A stretch of DNA of 63,890 bases from an uncultured Lachnospiraceae bacterium (GCA_910585765.1 CAJUES010000014.1:1467-65356); one strand, 5' to 3'; positions 8,368-17,514 are shown, counted from the stretch's first letter. Notes: generated by a model not told the origin, from the letters alone. A program made the numbers and translations.

Positions 8368-9213
8368 GTGAGAAAAAGGATATTTTTCATAGGCATCTGC
8401 TGGATCGGCGTTTATCTGGGGGCATGTGGGAAGCAGACGGCGGAAGCGGGGAATGGCGGTGTCCGGCAGCCCGCAGTCGAAATCGGGAGCACACTGACGG
8501 ATCAGGATAAAGACGGTCAGGAGTACGAACGATCAGGTGCGCTCAATGAAGTTGAGGCGGCAGATGTACAGGAGCGTATTTCAGCGCAGATGAATGAGGA
8601 AAACGGCAAACCTGTCACACGGAATGACCCGGAACTGGAAGAGTGGAAACAGGCATATCTGCGTTATCTGGATACGCTTGAAGGCGCCGGGCAGTATGCA
8701 TACAGCCTGATCTATGTGGACGATGATGAGATTCCCGAGCTTGCGGTCGATTATGGATTTGATGACATGGGTGTGCGGGTGGACGGCGGATGCAGGGCTG
8801 TTCTGACATTTCACGATCATGATGTGGAGGTGTGGGAGCCGTTGCGCAGCCGTTTTACGTATATCGAGCGGGGAAACCGGATCTGTATGGTATATGACGG
8901 CTGCGATGTAAATGAAGTGTTTCATTTGGAGGATGTATACATGATCCAGGATGGAAAATGGGTCTATGTGGGCGGCGGGCGATACAGTGAGCGTGCGGAT
9001 ACTTCACCGCTGTCGGCAAAGCTTGCGATGTGGTTTCACGATGATGATTACGATTGGAAACTGGTCCGGGAATATAGTTGGAATGAGCCTGATGAGGCGG
9101 TCAGCGGGACAGAATACATTGCGCGGCTGGAGGCGGTCTGCCCGGAGGCACAGCGGACGGAGCCACAGAATTATTATAGTCTGGACGATATTTGTTCGAT
9201 CCTGGGTGAATGA
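8368..9213 (+). CDS. Predicted lipoprotein of unknown function
   Basis: 281 residues from a GTG at 8368, 7 bases after GGGAGGA. The N-terminus is a lipoprotein signal: basic RKR, a hydrophobic core and lipobox LGAC, with the acylated Cys at about residue 20. The mature part is acidic and polar, with a DQDKDGQE stretch that resembles a calcium-binding loop but is isolated. A middle globular domain has YAYSLIYVDDDEIPELAVDYG near 110, a pattern common in small secreted proteins of Clostridia. I do not recognise an enzymatic family. It follows the AAA-like gene by 51 bases. Confidence 0.65.
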   Translation: MRKRIFFIGICWIGVYLGACGKQTAEAGNGGVRQPAVEIGSTLTDQDKDGQEYERSGALNEVEAADVQERISAQMNEENGKPVTRNDPELEEWKQAYLRYLDTLEGAGQYAYSLIYVDDDEIPELAVDYGFDDMGVRVDGGCRAVLTFHDHDVEVWEPLRSRFTYIERGNRICMVYDGCDVNEVFHLEDVYMIQDGKWVYVGGGRYSERADTSPLSAKLAMWFHDDDYDWKLVREYSWNEPDEAVSGTEYIARLEAVCPEAQRTEPQNYYSLDDICSILGE

Positions 9214-9242
9214 AGCTTGAGGGATGAAAGGGCGGTATAGTC

Positions 9243-10064
9243 ATGGAAAAAATATTGTATGTAACGGATCTGGACGGCACACTGCTGAACCAAAAGGATC
9301 GAATCAACAAAAAAAGCCTCGAGATCATCAACGGGCTGGTGGAAGAGGGGATGCTGTTTACGTATGCGACTGCGAGGTCGCTGGTATCCGCGTCCGTGGT
9401 GACAGAGGGTCTGACGACAAAGATACCGGTCATAGCGTATAACGGTGCGTTTATTTTTCAGCCGGAGACAAGGGAGATCCTGTCCAGGGAAGATTTCAGC
9501 CAGGAGGAGAGGGCGTATGCGACAGAGGTGATCCGTGCAAATGGGGTCTGGCCTCTGGTCTACGCTTTTGTGGACGGTGTGGAGAGAGTGTCGTGGCTGT
9601 CCGGGCGGGAAAATGAGGGCATCAGGCGGTATCTCAGCCTGCGGCAGGGCGACAGGAGGCTGCGCCCGGTGGAGGACGATGAAAGACTCTATCAGGGGGA
9701 GATCTTTTATTTTACGTGTATCGGGGAGAAGGACGAGCTCCAGCCGGTCTATGATATCTTGTCAAACGATGCGCGGTACCGCTGTACGATCCAGCAGGAA
9801 CTATACCGGCCGGAATACTTTTGCGAGATCATGCCGGTCAAAGCGACAAAGGCGAACGCGATCCGGAAGCTAAAAAAGATCTGGAACTGTGACAGGGTGG
9901 TCTCATTCGGGGACGCAGTCAATGATATCCCGATGTTTGAGATCTCTGACGAGTGTTACGCGGTGGAAAATGCGGTGGCGGAATTGAAGGCTGCCGCGAC
10001 AGGGATCATCGACAGCAACGAGAACGACGGTGTCGCGAACTGGCTGAAAGCGCACTATAAATAA
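9243..10064 (+). CDS. HAD-superfamily phosphatase, Cof/IIB type
   Basis: 273 residues. HAD motif I is YVTDLDGTLL at residues 6-15 (nucleophile and acid/base Asp), motif II is TYATARS near 40, motif III is the Lys in PVKATKANAI near 200, and motif IV is VVSFGDAVNDIPMF near 220. The large insert between II and III is the alpha/beta cap of subclass IIB (Cof/YkrA-like). Members dephosphorylate sugar phosphates, FMN or pyridoxal phosphate; the exact substrate is unknown. It lies between the lipoprotein (29 bases) and the epimerase-like gene (33 bases). Confidence 0.9.
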   Translation: MEKILYVTDLDGTLLNQKDRINKKSLEIINGLVEEGMLFTYATARSLVSASVVTEGLTTKIPVIAYNGAFIFQPETREILSREDFSQEERAYATEVIRANGVWPLVYAFVDGVERVSWLSGRENEGIRRYLSLRQGDRRLRPVEDDERLYQGEIFYFTCIGEKDELQPVYDILSNDARYRCTIQQELYRPEYFCEIMPVKATKANAIRKLKKIWNCDRVVSFGDAVNDIPMFEISDECYAVENAVAELKAAATGIIDSNENDGVANWLKAHYK

Positions 10065-10097
10065 CAATGTAGACAGGATCGATAGGTGAGGTATGAT

Positions 10098-11003
10098 ATG
10101 AGAAAGATACTTGTTACAGGTGGAACCGTGTTTGTGAGCCGATATGTCTCGGAATATTTTGCAGATAAAGGGGATGCGGTTTATGTGCTGAATCGGAATC
10201 ACCGCCCGCAGCCGCGGGGCTGCACTTTGATCGAAGCGGACAGGCATCAGCTTGGCGATCAGCTGAGGCGGCGTGTGTTTGACGCAGTGCTCGATGTCAC
10301 TGCATATACAGGGAAGGATGTGTCGGATCTGCTCGATGCGCTGGAAAACGTCCAGGATTATGTGCTGATCAGTTCCAGTGCCGTGTACCCTGAGACTGCG
10401 CCGCAGCCGTTTGCAGAGAGCCAGCAGACAGGCGCAAATAAATACTGGGGAGCCTACGGGACAGACAAGATCGAGGCGGAAACAGAATTGCTGAGGAGAG
10501 TTCCAGGTGCGTACATACTCCGGCCGCCATATCTCTACGGACCGATGGACAATGTGTACCGCGAGGCGTTTGCATTTGAGTGCGCGGATCAGAACCGCAG
10601 GTTTTACCTGCCGGGGAAGGGGGAGATGAAACTGCAGTTCTTCCATGTCCGGGATCTGTGCAGATGCATCGAGGCGATATTGGACAGGCACCCGGCGGAG
10701 CATATTTACAATGTCGGCAATGAGGAGCGCATCACGGTGCGGGACTGGGTGTCCCAGTGTTACCGCGCGGCAGGGCACAGAGCCGAGTTCGTGGAAGTGT
10801 ACCGGGACATCAGCCAGAGGGAATATTTTCCTTTTTCTGACTATGAGTATCAGCTCGATATCACCAGACAAAAGGAGCTGATCACCGATACAGTTCCACT
10901 TGAAAAGGGGCTTAGCGAATCGTATTATTGGTATTGCGGGCATAAGGATGAAGTAAGGCGCAAAGGGTATATTGAATATATCGATCGAATGCAGGATCAT
11001 TGA
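10098..11003 (+). CDS. NAD-dependent epimerase/dehydratase family protein
   Basis: 301 residues from ATG 10098, after AGGTGAGGT. It is an extended short-chain dehydrogenase: cofactor loop RKILVTGGTVFVSRYV at residues 2-17, where the usual third glycine of GXXGXXG is replaced; DVTAYTG near 67; ISSSAVYP near 93; a WGAYGTDK segment near 116 with the Tyr-x3-Lys catalytic pair; and LRPPYLYGP near 139. The VFVSRY variant is typical of the CSP41-like/NAD-epimerase group. Likely acts on a nucleotide sugar, or has lost activity and binds RNA as some relatives do. The Tyr and Lys are present, so I favour an active enzyme. Confidence 0.8.
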   Translation: MRKILVTGGTVFVSRYVSEYFADKGDAVYVLNRNHRPQPRGCTLIEADRHQLGDQLRRRVFDAVLDVTAYTGKDVSDLLDALENVQDYVLISSSAVYPETAPQPFAESQQTGANKYWGAYGTDKIEAETELLRRVPGAYILRPPYLYGPMDNVYREAFAFECADQNRRFYLPGKGEMKLQFFHVRDLCRCIEAILDRHPAEHIYNVGNEERITVRDWVSQCYRAAGHRAEFVEVYRDISQREYFPFSDYEYQLDITRQKELITDTVPLEKGLSESYYWYCGHKDEVRRKGYIEYIDRMQDH

Positions 11004-11051
11004 ACCGCTCCCAAAACCACCAGTGAGTCCGCAAGCGATGGTCGCCGCCGC

Positions 11052-11921
11052 TCAGCGGGGATAGGTATTGGACTTTCGGTACTGCAGCGGTGTCATTCCA
11101 GTCTGCTGTTTAAACTGTTCACTCAGATTTCCGGTATGGAGATAGCCGGTTTCCAGGGCTATTTCCGTGACGGATTTTTTTGTGTTGAGCAGCATCTCCT
11201 GCGCGTGGCGGATGCGGATCCTGGTCAGATATTCGGAATAAGGCTTCCCGAGCTGGGCGTGGAATAGTCTGGAAAAATGCGAAGCAGAGTACCCGGACTG
11301 CAGTGCGGCCGTCTCGAGGGAGGGATTTTCCTGGTAGTGCTGTTCCATGTAGTACAGCGCATCGATGATGGGCGGGGTGAGCGGTGTCTTGTGGGGGATC
11401 TCAACTGCGTCCTGGTGCGGGCTGTCAGCGGCATCGTCTGGAAGCCGGTTTTCCAGCACGGCGAGCAGAAGGTCGCAGAGGATGCACTGTAGACGGAAAT
11501 CCCTGTAGGGGGAGTCCGATTTATAGAGTTCATGCATTTCCCGGAAATACAATACGATCCGGCTGCCCGCCGAGGGGGGGAAGCGGTTGAACAGCCGGGA
11601 GTAGACTTCCTCGAGGATAGTGTGCCCGAAGGCATCCGTGAGCGGCCTGACAAAATCCGGCTTGAACTTGACGAGATATGTGTTGTACGGCACATTTGAG
11701 AGCGGGATCGTTCTGTGGTAGACAAAGGGCGGCATCGTCCCGACAGTGCCTTCCCGCAGGGTGTAGGAACCGCCGGGCGTGATCGCCAGCCTGTCGCCGG
11801 AGAGCAGGTAGCCGATCTCGTAGTAGTCGCTGGCTGCCTCCAGTGTGGGCATGGTATAGCCGGAATCCAGCGACCGTTTTGTGATGTGAAAGCTTGTATC
11901 AGCGGGCATGGGGAGTGACAT
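11052..11921 (-). CDS. AraC-family transcriptional regulator
   Basis: 289 residues; the ATG complementary to 11919-11921 follows AGGAGG. The N-terminal ~170 residues form a cupin-like ligand domain (YEIGYLLSGDRL, then a Y-x-LREG turn). The C-terminus has two helix-turn-helix motifs: LETAALQSGYSASHFSRLF near residue 210 and VTEIALETGYLHTGNLSEQFKQQTG near 257, followed by the canonical TPLQYRK end. It is divergent from the ABC exporter pair, so it probably activates that operon in response to an exported or imported small molecule. Its 3' end faces the epimerase gene. Confidence 0.9.
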   Translation of the reverse strand: MSLPMPADTSFHITKRSLDSGYTMPTLEAASDYYEIGYLLSGDRLAITPGGSYTLREGTVGTMPPFVYHRTIPLSNVPYNTYLVKFKPDFVRPLTDAFGHTILEEVYSRLFNRFPPSAGSRIVLYFREMHELYKSDSPYRDFRLQCILCDLLLAVLENRLPDDAADSPHQDAVEIPHKTPLTPPIIDALYYMEQHYQENPSLETAALQSGYSASHFSRLFHAQLGKPYSEYLTRIRIRHAQEMLLNTKKSVTEIALETGYLHTGNLSEQFKQQTGMTPLQYRKSNTYPR

Positions 11922-11948
11922 GGGATAACCTCCTGGATATTTTGGGAT

Positions 11949-11957
11949 ATTATAGCA
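11949..11957 (-). promoter_or_regulatory. Extended -10 promoter of the AraC-type regulator
   Basis: On the minus strand the sequence reads TGCTATAAT, a perfect extended -10 (TGN plus TATAAT), 28 bases upstream of the regulator start. The -35 region (TTTTCT) is poor, which fits an activator-dependent or extended -10 promoter. Confidence 0.5.
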
Positions 11958-12065
11958 TGAAATCGTAAAAAAGAAAAGCATTTACGCACCGATACGAAAG
12001 AAAATTATGATTTCTTGATATATACTTGATATCAGAATGAGAGAAACCATGAGGAGGTGTACCCG

Positions 12066-13739
12066 GTGAAGAGAAATGTTTTTCTTGGAAATATGATCCG
12101 TTACGGATATATGCCGCTTGCCGGGCTGCTGCTCACCGGCCTGCTGAATCTGGCGGTGGTGAGGGGCAACCAGGTGATCAGTGCGGTCATTGACCGCATG
12201 CTTGCGGGAGAGCGTGTCGTCTTTGGCAGCTTTCTCGCGGAGTTTGCCGTGCTGACGGCGCTTGGCTTCGCCGCGGCGTTTGCCGCATCAGCTGTCAATG
12301 GGAAATACAGTGTGCTCGTGTCTGCGCGCTACCGCGGGCAGGTGGCGGAGAAGCTGTATCGGATGGAATACCAGTACTTTGACGAGCACAGCGGTGCGTC
12401 AGTCATCAACAAGGTCAACGCGGATCTGAATGAGGCGGAGCGCTTTCTGGGCGAGACGTTCGTGATGCTTGTGTCGGATGCCGTTGCCGTTGTCATATAC
12501 GCGGATTATGTGAGAAGGCTCAACGCAGGGCTCTTTGCGCTGGTGCTGCTGTGCTATCCGCTTGTTCTCTGGATCGCCGACAGGCTGACCCGGAAGATCC
12601 ACAGCCTGACGATGACATACCGCGAAAAGACCGACACCATCACGGGGATCGCGCAGGATGCGCTGGGCGGCATCCTGGTGGTGCGCAGCTTTGGTCTGGA
12701 GGACTATTTTCTGGGGAAGCTGCACGCCGCGGCACTCGATCTGGTGGACAATGAGGAGAAGCGCGCCAGGATAACAAACAGCGCAGTGCTGATCCGGAAG
12801 CTGATCCAGTGGATTCCGAATATCGTGTGTGCGGTGTACGCCCTGGTGCTCGTCATGCAGGGAAATCTGAGCATCGGCAGGCTGCTGGCATTTATCCTCG
12901 TGCTGGGCAGACTGGTGGAATCCTTTATGGGGCTGCCGTTTAACATGGTGGACGCCGCGGGGAGCATCGTCAGCATACAGCGCGTGGAGGAAATACTGGG
13001 AACCCGCGAGGAACCATCCGGGAGCGGGGACACTCCTTTGGACGAGGAGACCGTGCTTGTTTTTGACAATCTGACCTTTGGCTACGGCGATGCGCCAAAC
13101 GTCCTCGAACATGTGCAGCTTGAGGTGCGAAAAGGCGAGAATGTGGCGTTCGTGGGCGAGTCGGGCGGCGGGAAGAGTACGATCTTCAGCCTGCTGTGCG
13201 GATTTTACAGCCCGCGGGAGGGCGAGTACCTGCTGTGCGGGAGACGCTTTGCGGACTGGGACAGGGAGAGGGCGAGGGAGCAGTTTGCGCTTGTGTCGCA
13301 GAACATATTCCTGTTTCCGGCATCCATACAGGAGAATGTCCGTTACGGAAGATGGGAGGCATCGGACGAGGAGATCGTTGAGGCGTGCAAAAAGGCGGAG
13401 ATCCATGATTTTATAGAAAGTCTCCCGATGAAGTACCAGACGGTGGTGGGGGAGCGGGGCGCGATGCTCTCCGGCGGACAGCGGCAGCGCATCGCCATCG
13501 CGAGGGCGATCTTGAAGGACGCGCCCATTCTGCTCCTGGATGAGCCGACATCCGCCGTTGACGAGGAGACGGAGAGGGAGATCCAGCAGGCGATCGCCAG
13601 GGTGAGAGCGGGCAGGACCTGTCTCACGATCGCCCACCGCCTGTCGACGATCCGGGATGCGGACTGGATCTTTGCGGTGAAGGACAGACACATTGAGGAG
13701 GTGGGCACATATGACCAGTACATGGAAACTATTCTGTAG
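12066..13739 (+). CDS. ABC exporter half-transporter (permease-ATPase fusion), first subunit
   Basis: 557 residues from GTG 12066, 8 bases after GAGGAGG. An N-terminal six-helix exporter domain (about 1-310) is followed by the nucleotide-binding domain: Walker A GESGGGKST near 364, Q-loop in LVSQN, signature LSGGQRQRIAIARA near 468, Walker B ILLLDEPTS near 488 and the switch His in TIAHRLST. All catalytic motifs look intact, including the Glu after Walker B. It overlaps the next half-transporter by 29 bases; such pairs form heterodimeric exporters for peptides, siderophores or drugs. The divergent AraC gene suggests substrate-responsive control. Confidence 0.92.
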   Translation: MKRNVFLGNMIRYGYMPLAGLLLTGLLNLAVVRGNQVISAVIDRMLAGERVVFGSFLAEFAVLTALGFAAAFAASAVNGKYSVLVSARYRGQVAEKLYRMEYQYFDEHSGASVINKVNADLNEAERFLGETFVMLVSDAVAVVIYADYVRRLNAGLFALVLLCYPLVLWIADRLTRKIHSLTMTYREKTDTITGIAQDALGGILVVRSFGLEDYFLGKLHAAALDLVDNEEKRARITNSAVLIRKLIQWIPNIVCAVYALVLVMQGNLSIGRLLAFILVLGRLVESFMGLPFNMVDAAGSIVSIQRVEEILGTREEPSGSGDTPLDEETVLVFDNLTFGYGDAPNVLEHVQLEVRKGENVAFVGESGGGKSTIFSLLCGFYSPREGEYLLCGRRFADWDRERAREQFALVSQNIFLFPASIQENVRYGRWEASDEEIVEACKKAEIHDFIESLPMKYQTVVGERGAMLSGGQRQRIAIARAILKDAPILLLDEPTSAVDEETEREIQQAIARVRAGRTCLTIAHRLSTIRDADWIFAVKDRHIEEVGTYDQYMETIL

Positions 13740-15396
13740 GACGATGCGCGTGATGGGCAGACGCCGCTTTCTGTACTATGGCGCTATTCTGGGCATGAGT
13801 GTCGGCATGGCGATGTTCTCGGTGCTGGGTTCCATGATGATGAAGTGCGTCGTGGACATCTCCCAGTCTGGTGACTGCCGAAGCCTTGGCGCGATGATCG
13901 CAGGGATCGTGTCGGCGGGGATCGTGTCGCTGCTTGTATACCGAAGGTCTGCCGTGGTCTACAATGTGGAGGCAAAGCGTGTGTACGGCATCCTGTATGA
14001 GCGGATACTCGATCTGGAGATGGATCTGCCCTATGCGTATTATGAGACGCACCACAGCGGGGATATCATGTCCAAAGTGTCCTACGACCTGGGAAGGATG
14101 GGGGATATCTACGGCTCCCGCTTCCGGCGCATGATCATGCCGTTTCTGGAAGTCGTCGTGTATCTGGTCCCCATGCTGGTGCTCAGCCCGCAGCTGACGC
14201 TGTGCCTTGTGGGAGTCAACCTGGCGATGATGTCGGTCAACATGGTCCTGGCGGAGCCGCTCAGGAGGGTCAGCCGGGAACTGGCAGGGATCAACAGCGG
14301 TATGACCCGGAAACTGTCTGACATTCTGCAGGGGATGGAGCAGGTGCGGATGTTCGCGCGCGGCAGCGAGACCGTTCAGGAGTACGTACAGCTGAGCCGG
14401 CGCTATGCCGGCAAGTCGGGCAGGAGGATCCTGCTGTCGTCGGGACTGGAGAGCGCAAACAGAGGGTTTGACCTGCTCTGCGCCCTCGTATTCCTGGCGC
14501 TCGGCGTGTTCTTTGTGCAGAGGGGGTACACCACGCTTGGCGCGCTGGCGGCGATCTATACGCTGTACGGCAGCTTTTCCGCCCAGTTTCTGCAGATGAA
14601 TCGGTATATGCCGGAGCTGGTGGCGTATCTGGCATACGCACAGAACATATTTGACCTGCTGGAGGAGGAGCGCGAGCCGGAGAGCTGGTACACGGCGGAG
14701 GGAGCCTGCGGCGCGGACAGGGACGCTGACGATACCTGGATGGTTTTGGTGGATAAGATCGGATTTTCCTACGGGGAGAACAGGGTTCTGGAGAACTACT
14801 CCCTCGCGGTGCAGCGTGGTGAGTGCGTGGCGATCACCGGGGCGTCCGGGTGCGGGAAGTCCACGGTGTCCAAACTTTTGCTGGGTCTGTATCCGATTGA
14901 CGAAGGGACGATCGCCGTCCTGGGAAACATCATGGGGAGCATGACGAACAGGGAGCTCAGGGAACATTTTGCCTATGTGCCGCAGGAACCGTATCTGTTT
15001 GAGGGAAGTGTCCGGGAAAATATCCGTATGGGAAAACTGGATGCCTCCGAGGAGGAGATCGTGAGGGCGGCGCGGATGGCAAATGCCCATGAGTTTATAA
15101 GGAAACTGGAGAAGGGATATGATACACAGGTAGGGGAGCGCGGAAACAGGCTCTCCGGCGGGCAGCGCCAGCGGATCGCCATCGCGCGTGCCATATTGAA
15201 GGGGGCGCCGATCCTTTTGATGGATGAGGCGACGTCTGCGCTGGACAATGAGTCCGAACGGCTTGTCAACTGTGCCATGCGCAGACTTCATGGGCATCAG
15301 ACGATCCTCATGATCGCCCACAGATCATCCACGATCCGGATGGCGGACAGGGTCTGCTGTTTTGATCAGTCTGCGTGCTCGCCCTCGATCAGATAG
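13711..15396 (+). CDS. ABC exporter half-transporter, second subunit with shortened C-terminus
   Basis: 561 residues from ATG 13711, after GAGGAGG; the ATG lies inside the end of the first subunit. Exporter membrane domain about 1-320; ATPase domain with Walker A TGASGCGKST near 376, signature LSGGQRQRIAIARA near 480, Walker B ILLMDEATSA near 500 and H-loop MIAHRSST. After the strand MADRVCCFDQ the protein ends within ten residues, whereas relatives continue with a GxIxExGxHxEL segment. The final 10 codons read through the antisense of the XRE gene (31-base tail-to-tail overlap), suggesting a past deletion. The core ATPase should still work. Confidence 0.88.
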   Translation: MTSTWKLFCRTMRVMGRRRFLYYGAILGMSVGMAMFSVLGSMMMKCVVDISQSGDCRSLGAMIAGIVSAGIVSLLVYRRSAVVYNVEAKRVYGILYERILDLEMDLPYAYYETHHSGDIMSKVSYDLGRMGDIYGSRFRRMIMPFLEVVVYLVPMLVLSPQLTLCLVGVNLAMMSVNMVLAEPLRRVSRELAGINSGMTRKLSDILQGMEQVRMFARGSETVQEYVQLSRRYAGKSGRRILLSSGLESANRGFDLLCALVFLALGVFFVQRGYTTLGALAAIYTLYGSFSAQFLQMNRYMPELVAYLAYAQNIFDLLEEEREPESWYTAEGACGADRDADDTWMVLVDKIGFSYGENRVLENYSLAVQRGECVAITGASGCGKSTVSKLLLGLYPIDEGTIAVLGNIMGSMTNRELREHFAYVPQEPYLFEGSVRENIRMGKLDASEEEIVRAARMANAHEFIRKLEKGYDTQVGERGNRLSGGQRQRIAIARAILKGAPILLMDEATSALDNESERLVNCAMRRLHGHQTILMIAHRSSTIRMADRVCCFDQSACSPSIR

Positions 15397-15620
15397 TCGC
15401 AGGTGACGCCGAATATCTGGGCGAGAGCCCGGATCTCTATGTCAGTCACGTACCGCTTGTTGGTCTCTATGCGGGTGATGACATTTTTGTCCATGTCATA
15501 GCCTGCAAGCTGGAGTTCGCGCGACAGATCCCGCTGGGAGAGATAGTGCTCTTTCCGCAGGGCGATCAGACGCTTGCTGATCAGATTTTTCTCACCGGAA
15601 CTGGTTTTTGGTTTTGGCAT
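15366..15620 (-). CDS. XRE-family helix-turn-helix regulator
   Basis: 84 residues. A single Cro/C1-type domain: ISKRLIALRKEHYLSQRDLSREL near 14-36, a GYDMDKNVITRIETNKRYV recognition-helix region, and IRALAQIFGVTCDYLIEGE at the end. Small regulators of this kind repress their own or neighbouring genes. The SD is GAAGG. It converges with and overlaps the second ABC subunit by 31 bases. There is no sign of a toxin partner or phage module beside it. Confidence 0.88.
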   Translation of the reverse strand: MPKPKTSSGEKNLISKRLIALRKEHYLSQRDLSRELQLAGYDMDKNVITRIETNKRYVTDIEIRALAQIFGVTCDYLIEGEHAD

Positions 15621-15758
15621 GATCTAACCTTCTTTCTGTCATAGTGCACGCACATACTGCGTATCGTTTTTACAACCTGTTATGTAAGATTTTAATGGAA
15701 AAATTTACCATGATAGGTTGCAAAAGCGGGACAAAAAGAATTATCTTGCGAAATAAGC

Positions 15759-15789
15759 AAGGGTTATGACTGTTTTGGTCATAACCCTT
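15759..15789. terminator. Hairpin terminator after the chemoreceptor gene
   Basis: A perfect 12-base inverted repeat (AAGGGTTATGAC and its complement) with a 7-base loop, 28 bases past the chemoreceptor stop on the minus strand. The T tract is weak on both strands, so it may act from either side. Confidence 0.6.
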
Positions 15790-15817
15790 TACGTTCTGGA
15801 CAGGCTGCGCTATCGTA

Positions 15818-17167
15818 TTATTTTCTTGCCAGATCGATGATCTTCTGCATATCGGCGATGAGTTCACTGGAGTAGTTTGCGGCTTCGTTGTAGGTCTGTC
15901 TGGCTCTGCCGTATTCCCGGTTCCTGATCGCGTCGATGACAGTCTGGCCGTATGTATGAAATTTCTGATGCTTTGCGCCCAGATCATCCCAGATCGATCT
16001 GACACCGGGGATATCGGGGGTGACAGCGTAGTAAAAATGTCCGAATCCGCACTTGGATGAGTCTAGCTGCAGCGGTATCACATTCTGGCTGTCGACGATC
16101 TTTCTGAGGTTCTCAAGCCATGTCTGGTGCGAGGAGATCGCGGTGGTCATATACTGGATAAATTCCCGGTTCTCTATGCGGTAAAAGGCGTCCTTTGCCA
16201 TGTTTCCCATCTTCTTTAACGAGTCGTCAAGCGTCTTCTCGATCGTGACAACAGGCTCCGTCGCCTGCTTGAGGTCGCGGCCGACAGTGCGCATGAATTC
16301 AGTGCTGTCGTTGAGCTGGTTTTCCATCTCAGCCATTGCGCTGCTGATCTCCTCGCTCACCGATGCCATGGAACTGATGGAATCATTGATCTGTGCGATG
16401 TCCTTTTTGCTCCGGTCATTCAACTCCCACACGTTCGTGATCTTGCCGGCCATGGAGTTCAGGGACTGGATCGTGCTGTCGGAACTCTGAATGCTCTTTT
16501 TGGACGCATGCTTCATGTTCTCCACAAAAGTACCCATATCCTTTGTCAGCTTCTGGGTTTCCTCGGCAAGCTCCCGGATCTCGCCCGCGACAACCGCAAA
16601 GCCCTTTCCCGCTTCTCCGGCTCTTGCCGCCTCCACGGATGCGTTGAGCGCCAGCAGGTTCGTCTGGAGGGAGATCGTGTCGATCCCTGACAGGATGGAG
16701 CTGATATGGTTGATGATCCCCATCAGTTCGTCCATGTCCGCCTGCATCTCACCCGCGGCCTCGATCGTCTTTGTGGAGAAGTCCTTGATGGCAGTCAGTT
16801 CGTCCTGGCCGCCCTCGATCTTCTTGAATACTTCATCGGTCTTTTCGGAGATCTGGATGATCGTGTTGGTCAGCTCTTCCTGCGGGTTGTTCGTGCTGCC
16901 GGAGGTTGTGCCAAAGATCGTCTCGGTAGCTTTTGCGATCTTGTTGGATATATCAACAATTTTTTGTGTCTGATACTGCATCGTCAGATCGAGCGAGCTG
17001 ATCTGCATGACTGCATTGATATTTTTGTCTAAAACTTCTGCAAACTGCTTTCTTCCGTCGGACAATCTGTTATAGATACCGCCTAACTCCGGCTCTCTTG
17101 AGTAGTCCTCCTGCTTCAGCTGTGAAACTGCTTTCATAAGTACTGTTTTTCTTTTGCTGGTTATCAT
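15818..17167 (-). CDS. Soluble methyl-accepting chemotaxis protein with C-terminal CZB domain
   Basis: 449 residues with no membrane segment. After a short helical N-terminus comes a cytoplasmic signalling hairpin whose tip, near residues 160-195, reads SLQTNLLALNASVEAARAGE (the kinase-contact region), flanked by long coiled coils. The last 120 residues fit the chemoreceptor zinc-binding (CZB) domain: HQTWLENL near 345, then a KCGFGHFYY segment, then HQKFHTYG, giving the H...C...H...H ligand set. CZB receptors sense zinc or hypochlorous acid oxidation (family knowledge). It is an orphan here, with no che or fla genes nearby. SD is GGAGATG. Confidence 0.9.
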   Translation of the reverse strand: MITSKRKTVLMKAVSQLKQEDYSREPELGGIYNRLSDGRKQFAEVLDKNINAVMQISSLDLTMQYQTQKIVDISNKIAKATETIFGTTSGSTNNPQEELTNTIIQISEKTDEVFKKIEGGQDELTAIKDFSTKTIEAAGEMQADMDELMGIINHISSILSGIDTISLQTNLLALNASVEAARAGEAGKGFAVVAGEIRELAEETQKLTKDMGTFVENMKHASKKSIQSSDSTIQSLNSMAGKITNVWELNDRSKKDIAQINDSISSMASVSEEISSAMAEMENQLNDSTEFMRTVGRDLKQATEPVVTIEKTLDDSLKKMGNMAKDAFYRIENREFIQYMTTAISSHQTWLENLRKIVDSQNVIPLQLDSSKCGFGHFYYAVTPDIPGVRSIWDDLGAKHQKFHTYGQTVIDAIRNREYGRARQTYNEAANYSSELIADMQKIIDLARK

Positions 17168-17480
17168 TGATACATCTCCATTTCTTAATTGAATTGAATA
17201 GTATGTAATTAATTATATTATTAATTTCCATCTAATTATATATTACGTGATTTTAAAGTTTTTTCAAGTACTTTCTTGAATATTTATGATATATGATCTA
17301 TAGAAAGAAATGCCAAAACGATCCATTCTGTCATGAAAGTGAAAAATCTGTGTATTAGATTGCTGTTCCTTGTCATATAAGTGCCAAATCTGCTGCCGGT
17401 TGTGTCGGCAATTTGTAAAAAATGTTAAAAACAGGGGGCTGGAATGCAGACTAATTGCCGGGATACCAGGCAGGACAGCA
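17168..17480. other. Intergenic stretch without a recognised gene
   Basis: About 310 bases between the chemoreceptor start and the end of the ECF gene. The first 100 bases are very AT-rich (runs of TTAATTATATTA) and probably hold the chemoreceptor promoter; a TATAAT-like box is present on the minus strand but the spacing to a -35 is not convincing. I see no ORF or structured RNA. Confidence 0.5.
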
Positions 17481-17514
17481 TCAGGGCAGGGCGTGATCTC
17501 ACGCCCTGCCCTGA
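17481..17514 (-). terminator. Strong hairpin at the end of the B12-responsive operon
   Basis: A perfect 16-base inverted repeat (5' arm starting TCAGGGCAGGGC) around a 2-base centre. It overlaps the last codons and stop of the ECF gene on the minus strand. There is no T tract, so it may be a transcript-end stabiliser as much as a terminator. Confidence 0.55.

Noticed and set aside
9903..11000. Minus-strand ORF (365 codons) opposite the epimerase-like gene
   Set aside because: Shadow; the plus-strand protein has clear short-chain dehydrogenase motifs.
12014..12034. Direct repeat CTTGATAT twice between the AraC-type and ABC genes, as an AraC operator
   Set aside because: Only an 8-base repeat in AT-rich DNA; the spacing and the -35 of the ABC promoter are not convincing, so not annotated as a site.
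12399..13691. Minus-strand ORF (430 codons) opposite the first ABC subunit
   Set aside because: Shadow frame of a GC-rich gene; composition His/Arg-rich, no SD and no motif.
13729..15321. Long minus-strand ORF (530 codons) opposite the second ABC subunit
   Set aside because: It is rich in His, Arg, Pro and Gln, has no recognisable motif, and lies fully opposite a gene with complete ABC motifs.
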